A stretch of 64,000 nucleotides of DNA. Origin: CAVVZJ01 sp963752755 (GTDB lineage: Bacteria; Planctomycetota; Planctomycetia; Isosphaerales; Isosphaeraceae). The notes under the pieces were generated by a model that was given only the letters and a program-made list of their open reading frames with translations, was not told the DNA's origin and searched no databases. This document shows, piece after piece, positions 20,011 through 29,640 of this stretch. Where the stretch lies: contig CAVVZJ010000017.1 in assembly GCA_963752755.1 (NCBI GenBank), forward strand, positions 310,001 to 374,000, read 5' to 3'. How positions within the stretch are numbered: position 1 is the first letter of the stretch; every line of letters begins with the position of its first letter. Both the position numbers and the translations under genes were made by a program.

Positions 20011-20792
20011 ATGCTCTCGCCGCTGCAACTGGGCATCGTCACCTATAACATCGCCAAGGACTGGGACCTTCCGACGATCCTTCAGCGCCTGGAGGCGCTC
20101 AAGTTCGCTGGGGTCGAATTGCGGACGACCCACCAGCACGGCGTCGAGGTCACGCTCTCGCCCGAACAGAGGCGCGAGGTCCGCAAAAGGTTCGAGGATT
20201 CGCCGGTGTCACTCGCCGGCCTGGGAAGCGCCTTCGAGTACCAGTCGCCCGACCCGGCCGTCGTGAAGAAGAACATCGAGGGGACGAAGGAATACGTCAA
20301 GCTCGCCCACGATCTCGGCACCCGGGCATCAAGGTCCGGCCGAACGGCATCGTCAAGGGGGAGGACCTGGAGGTCACGCTCCGACGGATCGGCGCGGGCT
20401 TGCACGAGGTCGGGGCGTTCGCCGAGGACTTCGGCGTCGAGATCCGCGTCGAGGTGCATGGCGCCGTCACCCAGGAAGTTCCGAACATGGCGAAGATCCT
20501 CGCCTACGCGGACCAGCCGAACGTCTTCGTCTGCTGGAACTCGAATCCGACGGACGTGGTCGACGGCTCCATCCGGAAGAACTTCGCCCTCGTCTCCTCC
20601 CGGATTCGCGAGGTGCATCTCCGCGACCTGACCGATCCCCACTACCCCTGGCGCGAGTTGTTCGCCCTCTTGACCGGCATCGGCTTCCAGGGGTTCACCC
20701 TCGCCGAGATCCCGGATAGCTCGGACCCGATGCGCGTCTTGAGCTACTTCCGCGCCCTCTGGCTGGCCTATCAGCCCGCGCCGTCCGCGTGA
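20011..20792 (+). CDS. Sugar phosphate isomerase/epimerase (frame interrupted)
   Basis: About 260 aa xylose-isomerase-like TIM barrel (AP endonuclease 2 superfamily). N-terminus LGIVTYNIAKDWDLPTILQ; then GVELRTTHQHGVE, IRVEVHGAVTQEVPN and VFVCWNSNPTDV, with C-terminal FTLAEIPDS. No Tat signal is present, so it is cytoplasmic. The start at 20011 follows CGGAGGCCGCCA. Near 20328 the text CCCGGGCATC needs one more G to read TRGIKVRPNGIVKGEDLE and join the two halves. Substrate unknown. It begins about 170 bp from the tRNA-Lys 5' end, divergently. Confidence 0.78.
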
Positions 20793-20886
20793 CGCGGTCA
20801 CGCTCCTCGTCGGGGGCCTTGCCTACCAAGCTTTTGCTGATATTAGCCGACGGTGGGCAGAGCCCCACGAGGGTCGCGATCCCGGG

Positions 20887-22197
20887 TCACTCCGGCAGCG
20901 GTTCGCCACGGGTCTCGGGGGCGAAGACCAGCAGCGCCAGGCCGACGAGGAAGAGGCTCGACAACACCACGACCGCCCATCGCAGTCCGATCGCGGCCCC
21001 TAACTCTCCCCGTACGATCAAAATTACGGCGCCGAGCAGGCGGCCGACGTTGAAGCAGAAGCTCGCCCCCGTGGCCCGGAGACGGGTCGGGAACAGCTCG
21101 GGGAAGTAGATCGCATAGCCGGCGTGCATCCCGACGACGAAGAAGGCCATCACCGGCAGAAGCAGGAGCGTCTGCAACTCGGTCCGGGCGAGGAGGAATG
21201 TCGTCGGAGCGAGCACGAGGGCGCCGATGTGATAGAAGCCGAATGCCCCACGACGACCGAACCGGGCCGCGAGCGGGGCGAATCCGAGCAGGCCGAGCAG
21301 GCCACCGGTGAAGTTCATCAGCAGGTAAGCGAAACTCGATGCCGATTGCTTGCGCGCCTCGGTGGCATTGCGGAGGACGTCGCGCATCAATTCGGGTCCC
21401 CAGGCGAAGATCCCCCAGTAGGTGCCCAGACCGATCGCGGCGAGACCGAGTCCGATCCAGGCGCGTCGGCTCCAGACGGGGTGGCTCAGCAGCTCGCGGA
21501 CGCTTCCGAGAGCCTGGCCGCTCGGGGTGGCGGCCTTGGCGCGGGCCTCGAACCATTCGGGCGGCTCGCGCAGGCTCATCCGGATCCACAAGATCAACAA
21601 GGCGGGCGCCAGGCCGACCAGAAAACCCCAGCGCCAGGCTCCCTGGCCGACCAGGATCATTCCCGTCCACGACGCCAGGGCCCCGCCCAGCACACTCGAC
21701 GCATGGAAGATCCCCGAGGCGAACGGCCGACCCCGCGGCGGGAAGGTCTCCGCCACCAGAGCCGCTGCGATCGCCCACTCACCGCCGGTGCCGAGGGCCA
21801 CGAAGAGCCGTAGGCTGTGGATCTGCCAGGCGGAGGTCGCGAACGCTGTCAGGGCCGAGAACATCGAATACAGGAGGATCGTCAAGGACATGACCCGGAC
21901 CCGGCCGTAGCGGTCGCCCAGGACGCCGAAGCCGAGGCCGCCGATCGCGCCGCCGACGAGGAAGCAGGCCATGGCGAAGTTGCCGTGCCAGTCGATCGCG
22001 GCGCGAGCCTGAGGGTCGTCCTTCAACTGCGTGGTCGTGAAGTGGAGCACATCGCTGAGGGCCGGCGTCTTGAAGATCGTCCAGAGCTGGCCCTCATAGA
22101 CGTCGAAGACCCAGCCCGCCGAGGCGATGACGAGGACCAGCCACTGATAGCCCGTGATGCCCCTGTACCAGGGTGCGGGTCGCTCGGTGGTGGCCAT
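20887..22197 (-). CDS. MFS transporter
   Basis: 436 aa, twelve predicted membrane segments, sugar/acid:proton symporter type. Shows GVLGDRYGRVRV (loop 2-3 motif GxxxDRxGR), WRWGFLVGLAPALLILWIR and FPTRLRATGASFCFNVGR. Last gene of a four-gene minus-strand operon with the PIG-L deacetylase (17-bp gap), the NagB-like enzyme and a sugar isomerase, so it probably imports the substrate of that pathway. The start is ATG at 22197, with GGAG 9 nt before it. The upstream in-frame leader is discarded. No frameshift. Confidence 0.85.
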   Translation of the reverse strand: MATTERPAPWYRGITGYQWLVLVIASAGWVFDVYEGQLWTIFKTPALSDVLHFTTTQLKDDPQARAAIDWHGNFAMACFLVGGAIGGLGFGVLGDRYGRVRVMSLTILLYSMFSALTAFATSAWQIHSLRLFVALGTGGEWAIAAALVAETFPPRGRPFASGIFHASSVLGGALASWTGMILVGQGAWRWGFLVGLAPALLILWIRMSLREPPEWFEARAKAATPSGQALGSVRELLSHPVWSRRAWIGLGLAAIGLGTYWGIFAWGPELMRDVLRNATEARKQSASSFAYLLMNFTGGLLGLLGFAPLAARFGRRGAFGFYHIGALVLAPTTFLLARTELQTLLLLPVMAFFVVGMHAGYAIYFPELFPTRLRATGASFCFNVGRLLGAVILIVRGELGAAIGLRWAVVVLSSLFLVGLALLVFAPETRGEPLPE

Positions 22198-22214
22198 GAT
22201 GGTGGGCTCCAGGT

Positions 22215-22928
22215 TCAGGGGAAGATCGGCTCGGGACGGCGACGGCCCCACAGTTCGGGCAGGCGGAAGCCCTCGGCGAAGCGCACGCCGCACTGGAAGC
22301 CGCGGAGGCGGGACAGGGTCTCGGCCAGTTCCGCCAGTTCGGAGATCCCGCCGTCGGAGCGGGAGACCTGGCTGGTGTGGTGAGCGAGCATCCGACGCTT
22401 GAGGTCCATCATGCCCGTGATGTCGACGAAATGCGTCGGAAACGGGCCAACGCCCGCGGTGTTCTCCATCCAGGCCAGGGCCGGGGGACGATCGAGGGCT
22501 GGGTGGTCAGCGCGATGACCGGCCGAGGCGGCGTACCAGGTGCACTTGGCGACGAGGTCGCCCAGGCCGACGTGATCGTCGTGGTAGTCGTCGGTCGCGT
22601 GGGTGATGACCAGTTCGGGACGAACCGTCCGGAGCAGGCTCAAAACGGCCTCTCGGGATTCGGTCGAATCGGTCAGTTCCGAGTCCCCGAAGCCGAGAAA
22701 CGTCACCGGGACGCCGATCTCCGCCGCGGCGCGGAGCGATTCGGAGCGACGGCGCTCGGTCAGCTCCTCGTCCGTCCCCGATCCGCCGCGGTTGCCGCGG
22801 GTGGCGACGGCGAGGTGCACCGCACAGCCGGCCGCGACGAACTTCGCGAGCGTGCCGGAGCAGGCCAGCTCCAGGTCATCCGGGTGGGCCCCGATCGCCA
22901 GGACGCGGCGGGGCAGGGCTCCGCTCAT
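22215..22928 (-). CDS. PIG-L/LmbE family deacetylase
   Basis: 237 aa metal-dependent N-acetylglucosaminyl deacetylase fold. Zinc motif AHPDDLEL near residue 14; THATDDYHDDHVG supplies the second metal His. Such enzymes remove acetyl from GlcNAc-type groups. Its start overlaps the stop of the NagB-like gene by 4 bp (translational coupling). A plausible role is deacetylating an amino-sugar derivative before isomerisation or deamination by the NagB-like enzyme. Confidence 0.86.
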   Translation of the reverse strand: MSGALPRRVLAIGAHPDDLELACSGTLAKFVAAGCAVHLAVATRGNRGGSGTDEELTERRRSESLRAAAEIGVPVTFLGFGDSELTDSTESREAVLSLLRTVRPELVITHATDDYHDDHVGLGDLVAKCTWYAASAGHRADHPALDRPPALAWMENTAGVGPFPTHFVDITGMMDLKRRMLAHHTSQVSRSDGGISELAELAETLSRLRGFQCGVRFAEGFRLPELWGRRRPEPIFP

Positions 22929-23764
22929 CGCAGGCGGACCTCCACGGGTTCGGCGTGCAAGTCAAGCAGCGTGAGCCGGGCGTCCGGGTGGCGACGGAGG
23001 TACGAGGCCGGGCACGACGGCGCAATCGGGCCGTGCAGCGCCAGTCGGACCACACCGCGTTGCCACGGACGGTTGGCGTAGAGGCTGATCCGTCGGGCGG
23101 CAAGGATTTCCTTCATGCCGACCGTCACGGCGCGTCGGGGAATCACCTCCGGCACGCAACCGATGTTGATCGCCATGTGGGCCCGCGACTCGGGGGCAAT
23201 GTCGAGCGTCCGCGACGATCGGGCGGCGAAGACCTCGACCGGGACCGACTCAGGCTCATTGAACGCCAGATGCCCGTTGAGACCGATGCCTCCGAAGGCC
23301 ACATCGACCCCGCCGCGGTCGGCAATGATGGTGGTGAGATGGTCGAGATCGCGTGGATCGGGGAAGACCTGATTCTCGCGCCGGAAGTTCGCCGAGATGG
23401 GCAGTTGGTCGTAGAAGACGCGCTCCATGAAGCCCCGGAAACTCAACGGATGACGCGGATCGATCCAGCCGCCGTCGTCACCAAGAAATTCGTCCATGTT
23501 AATAAATGTCACATTCGAACAGTCGAGCGCCTCGCGCTCGATGGTTGCGGCGAGCGGCTCATACTGATCGACGGGGCCGACGGGAACGATAAAACAGGTG
23601 GGGCGACCGGCGGCGTTGTTGCTACGGATCACGTCGGCCATCTCGTCGGCCATCGCTCGGCAGACGGACGGGGAGTCGCCTCCGAACCGGACGCGCACGC
23701 CGGTCCCTTCGCCGAGCCTGGGGCCGGGGATCGCCAGGATTTCGAGGAGGTCCATCGGGGTCAT
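22925..23764 (-). CDS. Glucosamine-6-phosphate deaminase-like protein
   Basis: 279 aa NagB/6-phosphogluconolactonase fold. Contains FINMDEFLGDDGGWI (catalytic Asp region), GGIGLNGHLAFNEPESV (the GxGxxGHxAFNEP deaminase signature) and a C-terminal lid. Family reaction: glucosamine 6-phosphate to fructose 6-phosphate plus ammonia. The sequence after the signature differs from E. coli NagB, so the exact substrate is uncertain. Overlaps the PIG-L gene by 4 bp; 12 bp from the isomerase gene upstream. Confidence 0.8.
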   Translation of the reverse strand: MTPMDLLEILAIPGPRLGEGTGVRVRFGGDSPSVCRAMADEMADVIRSNNAAGRPTCFIVPVGPVDQYEPLAATIEREALDCSNVTFINMDEFLGDDGGWIDPRHPLSFRGFMERVFYDQLPISANFRRENQVFPDPRDLDHLTTIIADRGGVDVAFGGIGLNGHLAFNEPESVPVEVFAARSSRTLDIAPESRAHMAINIGCVPEVIPRRAVTVGMKEILAARRISLYANRPWQRGVVRLALHGPIAPSCPASYLRRHPDARLTLLDLHAEPVEVRLR

Positions 23765-23776
23765 CCTCCGAGCGGT

Positions 23777-24619
23777 TCAATCGAAGTAGCCGCAGGCTTT
23801 CAGATGCTCCGCACTCTTGCGAATGCGTTCCTGACGCCCTTCCAGCCCCGGCTCAGGCTCGCCCTGGATACCCTCGATCTCGACGGTGTACGGCCCGGCG
23901 AAGCCGACGCCGTCGAGGATTTCCCGGATGCGGACGAAATCGACGGCGCCCCCTTCGCCGAGGGCGGGGAAGTACCAGTCCTCGAAGCCGCCGCGAGAGT
24001 CCTTGAGGTGGACGTTGCGGACGAGGGGAGCGACCTTTTCCAGCTCGGAAGCGGGATCAAACCCTTGGTTGTAATAGATGATGTTGCCGGTGTCGAAGTT
24101 GAGGCGGAGGTTCGGGTGGTCGAGATCGGACATCAGGCGGAGCATGGCGTCGGCGTTCTGGGTGGGCCCTTTGTGGGTCTCGAAGGCGACGGTGATGCCC
24201 TGATCGGCGGCGGTCTCGCCGATCCGGCGGAGGTGCCGGAGGATGAGCTGACGCTCCTCCTCGTTGGCGGGCTGGCCGGCGCCGGAGACGACGACATCGA
24301 CGTCGAACCAGCGGCTGGCGAACCGGATGCGGCGCTCGGTGAGGGCGACGCCCTCCTCGGTCCGGAGGTCGGCGCCGCCGACGTTGCAGCCGCTGACGCC
24401 GACGCCGTGCTGATGGAGCAGTTCGCAGAAGGCCTGGGCGGTGGCGTCGTCGGCCTTCTCAGTGATGACGGCCTCTTCGGGGATCACCAGGCCGCCGAAG
24501 TTGTGGCCGCGGAGGGCCAGTTCGAGGTGGTCGATGCCGGCGTCGCGGATCTGCTCGACGGCGGTGCGGACGCCGGAGGCGCCATAGGAGTTTGTGAAGC
24601 AACTGACGATACGTTTCAT
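23777..24619 (-). CDS. Sugar phosphate isomerase/epimerase
   Basis: 280 aa TIM-barrel isomerase of the xylose-isomerase-like superfamily. Metal/acid residues appear in TVAFETHKGPTQN (Glu), LNFDTGNIIYY (Asp), NVHLKDSRGG (His, Asp) and YTVEIEGIQGE (Glu), the usual set of metal ligands. First gene of the operon to the MFS transporter, so it probably acts on the same sugar. A promoter should lie in the 133-bp gap before it. No frameshift. Confidence 0.82.
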   Translation of the reverse strand: MKRIVSCFTNSYGASGVRTAVEQIRDAGIDHLELALRGHNFGGLVIPEEAVITEKADDATAQAFCELLHQHGVGVSGCNVGGADLRTEEGVALTERRIRFASRWFDVDVVVSGAGQPANEEERQLILRHLRRIGETAADQGITVAFETHKGPTQNADAMLRLMSDLDHPNLRLNFDTGNIIYYNQGFDPASELEKVAPLVRNVHLKDSRGGFEDWYFPALGEGGAVDFVRIREILDGVGFAGPYTVEIEGIQGEPEPGLEGRQERIRKSAEHLKACGYFD

Positions 24620-24752
24620 GGGGAGGGCTCACCGGGCGTCGTGGGATCTGAGAGCGGCGCGTCGTTGGAAGTTGAAGGTTGGTAGACCGTGCCTGGAGCG
24701 CACCCTTCGGGAAACCTGGGGACGTGTCGCCGGTGGGCGACTGGTCCTGGAT

Positions 24753-25958
24753 TCAAGAAATGTCTTGCGGCGGGATCGGCACGACCTGGACCGGGATCTC
24801 GGAGTCGGGATCGACGATCCGGAGGGCGCGTCGGCCGGCAAGGACGTCGAGCAGGTCGTTGCCGCAGACCTCGCCGCGCCAGCCGAGGGTCAGCTCGGGG
24901 GCGTGCTCCGCGGGTCGGCCGGCGAGATGCCAGCGGACGAGGGCCTTGAGGTCGTTGCTGGAGCCAACGAGTCCGGCGGCGACCTTCTGCTGGGCGCAGC
25001 ACTGGTTGAGCGTCGCCGCCAGCATGCTCACGACCATGTTCAGACCCGGTCCCTCATCGCGACGGGCGGCGTGCTCGGGCAGATCGGACTCGGGCACGAG
25101 GCGGGCCTCGGCGATGATGTCGAGCACCTCGGACGATTTGCCAAGCAGGTGGGGGCGGTTGAAGTCGCGGAGCGCTTCCAGATCCTTGCGGCTCGATGGC
25201 TGACGCTTGGCGATGGCGATCAGCAAGTCGTCCCGCATGACCTGACGGAGCGGCCGGTTCGAGCGACGGGCCTCGTCCTGCCGCCAGGACCAGAGTCGGC
25301 GGGCCATCTCCAGGCCGCGACGGCTCAACTGGTGCAGGGTGGGCAATCGTCGCCAGCGTTCGGCCTCCTCGCGAGCCGCGATGGAGGCCAGCAAGTCGCG
25401 GTATTCCTCCTCGACCCATTCGGAACGGCCCAAGTCGTCGAGCTTGCCGCCGAGCAAGTCGGCGATGTCGAGCAGGTAGCGGACGTCGTCCAGCGCATAC
25501 CGAACCTGCGCCTCGCTCAGGGGTCGCTTTCGCCAGTCGGTACGGGTCTCGCCGCCCTGGACGCTAACGCGGAGGCACTGGTTGACCAGGTTCCCCAGCG
25601 AGATCGGGTAGCCGAAGCCGACGAAGCCCGCGGCGATCTGCACATCGACCACCCGCGCGGGAAGTCGGCCGGTTTGCAACCGGCAGATTCGCAGATCCTC
25701 GCCGGCCGCATGCATCACGATCTCCATAGACGGGTCAGTGACCACGTCCCAGAAGGCGTCCAGGTCGCGAACGGCCAGCGGATCGATCGCCGCCAGGCGG
25801 TCGGCAGTCGCCACCTGGATCAAGCCGAGAACCGGCTCGAACGTCTCCTCGGAGACGAACTCGGTGTCGAGGGCGAAGCGGCGGGCCTGGCGGAGATGGT
25901 CGATCAGCGCATCGAGCCCGGCACGTTGGGTGATCAGGGGTTGCGAGTTATCCGGCAT
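24753..25958 (-). CDS. rnd: Ribonuclease D
   Basis: 401 aa DEDDy 3'-5' exonuclease for tRNA and small RNA trimming. Exo I FALDTEFVSEETF (DxE), Exo II around VMHAAGEDLRIC (His-x-x-x-x-D variant), Exo III VRYALDDVRYLLDI (Tyr-x3-Asp). An HRDC-type helical segment follows from about residue 215. The start is ATG at 25958; the 45-residue in-frame leader upstream is Pro/Arg-rich and unlikely. Its neighbours are unrelated. No frameshift. Confidence 0.87.
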   Translation of the reverse strand: MPDNSQPLITQRAGLDALIDHLRQARRFALDTEFVSEETFEPVLGLIQVATADRLAAIDPLAVRDLDAFWDVVTDPSMEIVMHAAGEDLRICRLQTGRLPARVVDVQIAAGFVGFGYPISLGNLVNQCLRVSVQGGETRTDWRKRPLSEAQVRYALDDVRYLLDIADLLGGKLDDLGRSEWVEEEYRDLLASIAAREEAERWRRLPTLHQLSRRGLEMARRLWSWRQDEARRSNRPLRQVMRDDLLIAIAKRQPSSRKDLEALRDFNRPHLLGKSSEVLDIIAEARLVPESDLPEHAARRDEGPGLNMVVSMLAATLNQCCAQQKVAAGLVGSSNDLKALVRWHLAGRPAEHAPELTLGWRGEVCGNDLLDVLAGRRALRIVDPDSEIPVQVVPIPPQDIS

Positions 25959-26128
25959 CGGCCTCGGTCTGGCTTCGGTCGTCGATCGTTCGCGGCTGGG
26001 GGGAGTCCCCGAGGTCCCGGCCGCCGTGCAGCGATGAGGCGTCCGGGGCACGTCCCGAGCCGGATTATCGGGGGAGTCACACGGCCTTGGCAAGAGCCCG
26101 GGCCTTTTCGAATGTCGGGTGGGTCGGA

Positions 26129-27216
26129 TCAGCGGCTGGACGCCGGCATGTTGCTGTTGAGGAAGGTCGCGATCTCGGACGCCAGGTTCAACCCATCGAC
26201 GGCGAGTTCGAAACCATGCCCCACTCCGGGCACGACGATCAGGCGGTTTGGCACCCCGACCAGGGCGAGCCGGTTCGCCAGCTCGGTGGACTGGTTGAGC
26301 GGCACCAGTCCGTCCGCGGCGCCGTGGACGATCAGGGTGGGCGCGTCGCCGGGAGAGACGAAGGTCACGGGCGAGGCGTTGGCAGATAGCCCCGGTGCGG
26401 CGAAGGGCGAGGCTCCGAGCAGGAGGCGGACGGCCGCGCCGCCGCCGCGACTCTCGGAGGCGAGCGCGAGGAGGTCGGTTGGCCCATAAAAGTCGATGAC
26501 CGCCTGCACCGTCGACGACTCCAGGCCGGAGACGCGCGCCGGGTCGGTCATGGTGCCCAGCAGCAACGCCAGATGCGCGCCCGACGATTCGCCCATCGCC
26601 GCGATCCGGTTCGGGTCGAAGCCGAAGCCGGCGGCATTGGCACGGACCCAGCGCACGGCGCCCCGGAGGTCCTGAAGGGCAGTCGGCCAGGAGGGAACAC
26701 CGGGGGCGCGAGGGTGTAATCGGGGGCCACCACGGCGAACCCGTAAGCCGTCAGTTCCGCGACGACCGGGCCGTAGTCGTTCTTGTTGTACCGGTGCCAG
26801 CCCCCGCCGTGAATGGCCATCACGACCGGCCAGCCGCCCGGCGGCGGCGTGCCGGAGGGTTCATAGACGTCCAGAAGGTGGGAGCCGCCCGCGTCGGAGA
26901 AGTAGCTCAGGTTTGTCTGGACGTTGCCGGCGAAGGGGGTCGCCGGTGCGGTCTGACGGAGCCGGAGCCTTGGCCCGTAAACTTGCCGGAAGGAAAAGGT
27001 GGGCTCCGGTCGCCGGCCGAGCTGGATGAATCCCGGGGAAGACGGCCAGGCGGTCGCCATCAAGGCTCGTCCCTCCAGCGACTCGATCGACGGTCTCGCA
27101 CCCACCGAGCGGACCGGCTTCCGGTCGGATCGCCGGAACCCCTGGGCGAGACACGAGAAGAAGGAACGGGCCCGTGGCGTCGTGGCGGGTGATTGCGCGG
27201 GGTTCATCGGCAGCAT
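26129..27216 (-). CDS. Exported alpha/beta hydrolase (BD-FAE/HSL-like esterase), frame interrupted
   Basis: About 362 aa. The N-terminus is basic with PSIESLEGRALMATA, a planctomycete LExRxLL-type motif, so the enzyme is probably exported. The catalytic domain has VVMAIHGGGWHRYNKNDYG (oxyanion HGGG), the nucleophile motif AMGESSGAHLALL, the acid near HGAADGLVPL and the His in VPGVGHGFE. Near 26697 the minus strand reads CCCCCGGTG; one added base gives LAPPGVPSWPTALQDLRGA and joins the halves. Probably a carboxyl- or acetylxylan-type esterase. ATG at 27216 or 27207. Confidence 0.78.
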
Positions 27217-27364
27217 CGCAGGACGTGACGCACGGACCTCCGGCCGGAGGGGGATGACCCGACGCGGGCGTCCGGCTCGGTCTGCCCAAGCATGTCACAT
27301 GACCGGCCCGGGAGCAATGGAATGCCTGCCGACCTTGCGCATGCTTCCCCTTTCGCCAAACTCG

Positions 27365-28141
27365 TCAACTCAACGATTCGAGGAACTGAATGATCGCCTC
27401 GTCGGTCGCCGCCGGGTTTTCGAGGGGGGCGAGGTGGCCGGCCTCGGGGATCACGACGAGTCGGGCGTTCGGGATCGACCCGGCCATCTGGCGGGACTCG
27501 TCGAGCGGGATCACCTGATCCTCGGCGCCGGCAACGACGAGGGTCGGGACGGCGATCCGGGCCAGCTCGGCCGTACGGTCGGGCCGGACGGCCATCCCGC
27601 GGAGGGCGCCGGCGACGGCTCGGGGGGTGGTCTGCTCCATCATTGCCTGGACCCTGGCGACGAGGTCGGGGCGGCGTTCCGGGGTCGTCGGGGCCGTGAG
27701 CTTCGGCAGCATCGCATCGACGACCTTGGCGACCGAGTCGGCCGTCTCGACCTCGCGGGCCGTGTCCTCGCGACCGCGGGCGGCGGTTGCCGAATCGGCG
27801 CCGGCGCGGGTGTTGAGGAGCATCAAGGCTCGCAGCCGCTCGGGGTAACGGGCCGCGATCGAGAGGGCGACATAGCCGCCCATCGAGAGCCCGCCAATGA
27901 CGAGCGGCTCGCGGAGGCCGAGTGCGTCGAGTGTCTCGATGACGTCGTCGGCCATGCCGTCGATCGTGTAGATGCCCTCGGGTGCGGCGGTCTTGCCGTG
28001 GCCGCGGAGGTCGGGCGCGATGACGCGATAGACGGAGCCGATCGAGGTGCGCTGGGCGTCCCACATCGTGTGGTCGAGCGGGAAGCCGTGGAGCAGGACC
28101 ACCACGGGACCGGGACCGTCGTCGCTATAGTTGAGCAGCAT
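27365..28141 (-). CDS. Alpha/beta hydrolase
   Basis: 258 aa cytoplasmic hydrolase. VVVLLHGFPLDHTMW (oxyanion), nucleophile GLSMGGYVAL, acid region LVVAGAEDQVIPL and histidine EAGHLAPLE are all present, so the triad is complete. Resembles 3-oxoadipate enol-lactonase and epoxide/perhydrolase-like members; no pathway neighbour decides it. GGAG lies 9 nt before ATG. No frameshift. Confidence 0.82.
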   Translation of the reverse strand: MLLNYSDDGPGPVVVLLHGFPLDHTMWDAQRTSIGSVYRVIAPDLRGHGKTAAPEGIYTIDGMADDVIETLDALGLREPLVIGGLSMGGYVALSIAARYPERLRALMLLNTRAGADSATAARGREDTAREVETADSVAKVVDAMLPKLTAPTTPERRPDLVARVQAMMEQTTPRAVAGALRGMAVRPDRTAELARIAVPTLVVAGAEDQVIPLDESRQMAGSIPNARLVVIPEAGHLAPLENPAATDEAIIQFLESLS

Positions 28142-28432
28142 CGCAAAGGGCTCCGGTGTCGGGTTCGCGGTTGCAATCGGGCGCAGTTCGGCGCGATTGT
28201 CGGCCGGCTAGCAACGGCCGGTCAAGGGGGCGACGGCGAGCCGCTGTCATCTTCACCCGGACTTCCGGAGACAACAAAAACCATGCCGTGAACGCATTCG
28301 GAGTCGGGTCTTGCGGCCGCGATGGGCTTCCGTCAAGGTAATCGTCGCGGGCCGCGCCGCCTTCCGGTTCGGGATGGTCATTCATGAAGACGGACCGACG
28401 AACCGCGTCCCGACCTCGTTCGAGGAATCTCG

Positions 28433-29586
28433 ATGATGTTCACGCGAATGCTGGCTTCGCTTCTGACCCTCGCCCTCGCGACCACCGCGGCGGCCGACGA
28501 GTTCGACCGGCTCGAAGGCCGGGTTCTGGCGGAGATCCCCAGGGGAGACGACGTATCGGCTCATGAGTCGCTTTCCGGGGAGGATCTGGTGCTCTTGCCG
28601 AACGTCCTGAGCGACACCCGCGCGGCACTCGTGGTGGTCAAGACGGACCAGGGCAACCTCGCTCGCCTGCTGCTGACCCCGGCGTTCCGCAAGGCGGCCG
28701 ACGGGTCCGACTCGGTCGTTCCCATCCTCGTGCTGGAGCGGTTCGACACGTTCGAGGCCGGTCCGGCGACGTCGATCCTCGCCCGGGGACGTGACCTCGT
28801 GCTTTTCGACGGCTTCCGGTTCGACCTCGACACCGGCCAGGTCGTGCCGGAGGGGCAGGGGGGCGACCTCCAGTTCCAGGGTGCGGAGAAGCCGAGCGAT
28901 CAGAAGCTCATCGCAACCGGCGGGGCGAAGCTGTTCACCTTGAAGGCGTCTCCTTTGGGCGATCAGGCCGGGCCGGGCCAGCCGTCGCGGGGACGGAACG
29001 TCGTCCCGACCGACTTCGCCGGGCGGTACCGGCTGGTCGCCAACGGCCAGTGGACCGGAACCCTGGAGCTGGAGGTCGGGCCGGACGGGGTCGTCAACGG
29101 TCGGTTCCGGTCGGACCAGACCGGCTCGTCGTACCGGGTCACGGGTCAGGCGGGGGAGGAGTCGGCGAACTTCGTGCGGTTCTCGGTGATCTTCCCGAGG
29201 TCGCGGCAGGAGTACGAGGGCCGACTCTTCACCGAGGGCAAGGGGGCGATCGCCGGGACGATCGTCGCTGCTCGAACGGCCCTACGGCTTCTTCGCGATC
29301 CGCGAGGGGGGGACAATCGCGCCGGAGGGGGTGGCGGTCGTGGGAGAGGCGGGAGAGGCGGGGGCGGTCGTCGAGGTCGGGCCAGAAGGGCCGTATGTCG
29401 TGGCCGGGAAGGAGGTGGACGAGGGAGGACTGGCGGAGGCGTTGAAGGCGGCGAACGGGGGCGAGCCGGGGGCGGCGGTGGTCGTCCGGGCCGCGCCGGA
29501 GACGCCCGTATCGTCGCGTGGCGGATCTGCTCGATCGACTCCGCGAGGCGGGCTTTGGGGATGTCCGGCTCAGGTCGTCCCGCTGA
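28433..29586 (+). CDS. Exported protein with ExbD-like C-terminus (frame interrupted)
   Basis: About 385 aa with a signal peptide (LASLLTLALATTAAADEFDRL). The middle has a beta-rich module (DFAGRYRLVANGQWTGTLEL) of no known function. The last 60 residues, ALKAANGGEPGAAVVVRAAP and VADLLDRLREAGFGDVRL, resemble the periplasmic domain of ExbD/TolR. Frame changes are needed near 29285 and 29515. The ribosome site is GAGGA 6 nt before ATG 28433. It is 54 bp before the DUF1559 gene in the same direction and probably co-transcribed. No ExbB partner is nearby. Confidence 0.62.
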
Positions 29587-29640
29587 GGAAAGGCGGAGAT
29601 TGGCGGACTCTCTGTTTCCCATCATAGAAAGGAACATCCC

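Noticed and set aside
22955..26489. Two very long plus-strand open frames (576 and 631 codons)
   Set aside because: They run antisense to the NagB-like, isomerase, rnd and esterase genes, which have clear motifs.
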